Assembly: GCA_900555195.1 (NCBI GenBank)
Contig: USKC01000035.1
Coordinates: forward strand, 1 to 15,204
DNA length: 15,204 bases
Source of the DNA: an uncultured Lachnospiraceae bacterium
GTDB taxonomy: Bacteria > Bacillota > Clostridia > Lachnospirales > Lachnospiraceae
Direction of reading: 5' to 3'
Shown: piece by piece, positions 14,219-15,204 of the stretch
How the letters are laid out: every line of letters starts with the position of its first letter
Numbering within the stretch: the first letter of the stretch is position 1
The notes under the pieces: generated by a model
What the model saw: the letters and a program-made list of their open reading frames with translations, nothing else
Told to the model about the DNA's origin: nothing
Databases searched by the model: none
Translations under genes and position numbers: made by a program

Positions 14219-15204
14219 TTAGTTCCCGGTTTTGATGATCGTGAATGTATCGTCAATGCTTTCAACCGAGCCGTCGTTCAGAATCTGATAGGTGTCAATC
14301 TGGAAGCTGTTCTCGGTCATGGTGATGATGGAATAGCTGGGAAGCCAGTTCTGGCTGCGGTTGGCAACATAATCCTGCTGCGTTCCGATCAGCTCATAAT
14401 ATTTAGAACCGGAAGCGGAGTTGGCAGTCATGTACAGGATACCCTTAGGGTCCACAACGGTGTTGCCTGTGGTATTCTCGATGGTATAGCAGTTGTTGTC
14501 TGCCTGGAAAGCGGCCAGGGCTGCTTCCCCTTCTGCATCCCCTTCTTCGGGAGCGAGCGGGATGGCTTCTCCGGTGGCAAGGCTGTAGGCGTTATCCCAG
14601 TCATAATCGGAACCATCCTCATTGAGACGGAATTCATAGCCGGAATGAACCTGTCCGTCGCCGTAAAGCATCTTTGTTCTGCTGTAGGTATGGTCATGGC
14701 CCTGCAGAACTACATCGATGTCATAGCTGTCAAAGATGGGCGTAAGCTGTGTTCTTAAGATCATACCATCTGTGTCTGAGTGATCCAGGCCGGAACCGTA
14801 GATATCCTGATGGATGGTAACAACCCTCCAAGCAGCGCCCGGATCTGATTCAATTGCTTCCCGGATCGTCTCAGCATGTTCAGCAACATTATAATTGTTG
14901 GTGTTGAGTACGATGAAGAGCCCATCTCCATAGGAGTAATAGTAATCGCCGCCAGCCTCAGTCAGTCCGTTGTCGGTGGGATTGGGATTATAAAAATGGT
15001 AAGCATAGTCCGCATTCAGAGAATCATGATTGCCAATGGTAGTGGCTACAGGAACCGTCTTTAACGCTTTCGGGAACAGATAGGCGGCATATTCTTCTTC
15101 CTTCGGCTTACCTGTCTTGTTTACCTGGTCACCGGCGGAGATTACAAAGTTGATATCCGGGGTCTGGGTAAAAGCGGTTTCCAGCGTGCGGTTCCAGGCA
15201 AAAC
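14219..15204 (-). CDS. Calcineurin-like metallophosphoesterase (N-terminus cut by window edge)
   Basis: The minus-strand frame is open from the right edge (first whole codon ends at 15202) to TAA at 14219, giving 327 residues of the C-terminal part. The ATG at 14764 is internal, not the start. Metal-binding motifs are visible in order: SAGDQVNKTG, TIGNHDSLN, VVTIHQDIYG and QGHDHTYSRT, the calcineurin-like phosphoesterase set seen also in purple-acid-phosphatase-like proteins. The missing N-terminus should carry GD/DxH motifs and perhaps a signal peptide. An acidic insert after GHDH and a C-terminal TGNTVVDPKGILYMTANSAS stretch suggest a secreted enzyme that releases phosphate from organic phosphates, but the substrate is unknown. 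It is upstream in an operon with the YibE/F gene. Confidence 0.92.
   Translation of the reverse strand, partial: FAWNRTLETAFTQTPDINFVISAGDQVNKTGKPKEEEYAAYLFPKALKTVPVATTIGNHDSLNADYAYHFYNPNPTDNGLTEAGGDYYYSYGDGLFIVLNTNNYNVAEHAETIREAIESDPGAAWRVVTIHQDIYGSGLDHSDTDGMILRTQLTPIFDSYDIDVVLQGHDHTYSRTKMLYGDGQVHSGYEFRLNEDGSDYDWDNAYSLATGEAIPLAPEEGDAEGEAALAAFQADNNCYTIENTTGNTVVDPKGILYMTANSASGSKYYELIGTQQDYVANRSQNWLPSYSIITMTENSFQIDTYQILNDGSVESIDDTFTIIKTGN

Noticed and set aside
14219..14764. Complete 181-residue protein starting at the ATG at 14764
   Set aside because: The same frame is open to the right edge and encodes the GDQ, GNHD and HQD motifs of the phosphoesterase, so this ATG is internal.

Overview
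The window looks like chromosomal DNA of an anaerobic Firmicute, most likely Lachnospiraceae (Clostridium cluster XIVa type). I infer this from the mid-range GC, the strong AGGAGG-type ribosome binding sites, and the gene content: a glgC-glgD pair, a meso-diaminopimelate dehydrogenase, a VanR/VanS-like two-component pair and a YibE/F protein. Species cannot be named from this alone.

Left part (1-3220): two leftward units. glgC and glgD (glycogen synthesis, ADP-glucose pyrophosphorylase subunits) overlap by 7 bases, and glgD runs off the left edge. To their right lies a leftward glycoside hydrolase family 172 (DUF2961) gene with a good sigma-A promoter of its own.

Centre-left (3423-7610): a rightward sugar-catabolism cluster. 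It holds a family 4 NAD-dependent glycosidase with the CHEV motif of alpha-galacturonidases, a ThuA-like protein and a TIM-barrel sugar isomerase/epimerase. A perfect 18-bp palindrome overlaps the stop codon of the isomerase gene. It is followed by ddh (meso-DAP dehydrogenase; lysine and peptidoglycan precursor synthesis).

Centre (7611-9172): the most unusual part. Immediately after ddh comes a 214-base block that folds into a chain of compact hairpins. Its two ends (7625-7640 and 7825-7838) are complementary, as the a1/a2 ends of a retron msr-msd RNA are. A perfect 16-bp-armed intrinsic terminator follows, then three tandem 18-bp dyad repeats, a TATAAT promoter, and a 355-residue reverse transcriptase with YCDD, QGAPTSP and VTG motifs. 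I read this as a candidate retron, or retron-like element, with no recognisable effector gene. Five 15-bp tandem repeats separate it from the next gene.

Right part (9173-12868): a rightward run of overlapping genes for a MATE transporter, an OmpR-type response regulator and a sensor kinase. They are followed by a 109-residue membrane protein whose promoter carries helical-turn-spaced direct repeats, a likely target of the regulator.

Right end (13026-15204): a leftward pair of a YibE/F membrane protein and, upstream of it, a secreted-type metallophosphoesterase cut by the right edge.
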